Shown piece by piece: positions 4,897-5,275 of a DNA stretch of 5,275 bases (position 1 is the stretch's first letter; every line of letters begins with the position of its first letter). Under the pieces are notes generated by a model. It did not search any database, was not told the origin of the DNA, and saw only the letters and a list, made by a program, of their open reading frames with translations. Source of the stretch: Pseudomonadota bacterium (lineage in GTDB: Bacteria > Pseudomonadota > Gammaproteobacteria > Xanthomonadales > Rhodanobacteraceae); the NCBI GenBank assembly GCA_021798675.1, contig JAJZGE010000181.1, forward strand, positions 1 to 5,275, in the 5' to 3' direction. The position numbers and the translations under genes were made by a program.

Positions 4897-4920
4897 ATCG
4901 CTTGCGCAGTCCCAAGCGAT
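4897..4920 (-). terminator. Hairpin downstream of phaZ, weak terminator candidate
   Basis: ATCGCTTG (4897-4904) and CAAGCGAT (4913-4920) pair perfectly around an 8-nt loop, about 22 bp beyond the phaZ stop and directly against the outer end of the inverted-repeat element. On the minus strand it is followed by AGAGCGG, not a T-run, so termination is inferred from position only. Confidence 0.3.
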
Positions 4921-4942
4921 GCCCATGACGCGCAAGCGCCGA

Positions 4943-5275
4943 TCATACCTCTGCGCGATCAAACCGCCGGATGAACTCCCGCACCTGCGGATAGACGACC
5001 TCGCGCCAGCGACGGCCGCTGAAGATGCCGTAGTGGCCAGCGCCTTCGATCACCCGGTGTGCGCGGCGCTTGGCCGGGATGCTGCTGCACAGGTCGTGCG
5101 CCGCCTCGGTCTGGCCGAGGCCGGAGATGTCGTCCAGCTCGCCCTCCACGGTGAGCAGGGCGCTGCTCCGGATGGCTGAGGGAGTCACGCGCTCGCCGCC
5201 CACGTCCCACAGGCCGCGCGGCAGCAGGAATTGCTGGAACACGGTGGCGATGGTGTCGAGGTAGAACCTTGCCGG
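4943..5275 (-). CDS. phaZ: Intracellular polyhydroxyalkanoate depolymerase, C-terminal part (cut by window edge)
   Basis: The frame is open to the window edge and gives the last 110 residues. FYLDTIATVFQQFLLPRG, then LLTVEGELDDISGLGQT and the end segment GAGHYGIFSGRRWREVVYPQV, are characteristic of the C-terminal domain of intracellular PHB depolymerases (PhaZ, PHB_depo_C family). These are alpha/beta-hydrolases that degrade stored polyhydroxybutyrate granules in the cytoplasm. The catalytic acid is expected in the GELDDISG segment (Asp codons at 5134-5129) and the catalytic histidine in GHYG (codon 5035-5033). The nucleophile lies outside the window. The stop is TGA at 4945-4943. It is convergent with atl across the inverted-repeat element. 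Related PHA-synthase-like hydrolases share the fold, but the VEGELDDISGLGQT and GHYGIFSG pair favours the depolymerase. Confidence 0.88.
   Translation of the reverse strand, partial: PARFYLDTIATVFQQFLLPRGLWDVGGERVTPSAIRSSALLTVEGELDDISGLGQTEAAHDLCSSIPAKRRAHRVIEGAGHYGIFSGRRWREVVYPQVREFIRRFDRAEV

Noticed and set aside
4366..4904. Target-site duplication flanking the element
   Set aside because: The flanks (CATCC on the left, ATCGC on the right) share at most three bases, which is no better than chance.
4334..5179. Open frames in both directions across the inverted-repeat element (for example 4334-5179 plus and 4520-4849 minus)
   Set aside because: They are made of repeat sequence, hairpins and the antisense of phaZ, with Arg/Pro/Ala-rich translations and no domain. 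Such frames are common miscalls on this kind of repeat.

Overview
High-GC DNA (roughly two thirds G+C by eye) with dense, compact gammaproteobacterial genes. Gene content, the suhB/trmJ pairing also known from E. coli, and a characteristic hairpin-rich intergenic repeat suggest the Xanthomonadales (Xanthomonadaceae/Rhodanobacteraceae, e.g. Rhodanobacter, Dyella or Lysobacter relatives). This assignment rests on recognition of protein families, not on a database search.

Layout, left to right: (1) 1-245, minus strand: N-terminal part of a SuhB-type inositol monophosphatase, cut by the window edge. (2) 350-1159, plus strand: trmJ, the tRNA Cm32/Um32 methyltransferase, divergent from suhB, with a near-perfect palindrome sitting on its stop codon. 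(3) 1197-2522, minus strand: a CNNM/CBS/CorC_HlyC membrane protein (YtfL/PaeA type), convergent with trmJ. (4) 2603-3484, plus strand: a PiT phosphate permease that lacks the whole N-terminal repeat half. The place where that part should lie is taken by the divergent CorC-family gene, so this is probably a decayed remnant with an intact frame. (5) 3513-3917, minus strand: a small acidic protein of unknown function with a YbjN/type-III-chaperone-like look. (6) 4014-4346, plus strand: an alkyltransferase-like protein (ATL) with Trp in place of the reactive Cys. (7) 4347-4942: about 600 bp without a gene, almost filled by a ~0.52-kb element with long imperfect terminal inverted repeats, each containing a 15-bp-stem/6-nt-loop hairpin, plus two strong internal hairpins. 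(8) 4943-5275, minus strand: C-terminal part of an intracellular polyhydroxyalkanoate depolymerase, running off the right edge.

The genes are mostly single transcription units in divergent or convergent pairs, and no operon is evident. Functions are housekeeping: RNA modification, membrane transport, DNA-damage recognition and storage polymer breakdown. The two points of most interest are the terminal-inverted-repeat element between the convergent atl and phaZ genes, and the truncated phosphate permease with a hairpin next to its junction. I see no defence system, phage, CRISPR, tRNA or rRNA.
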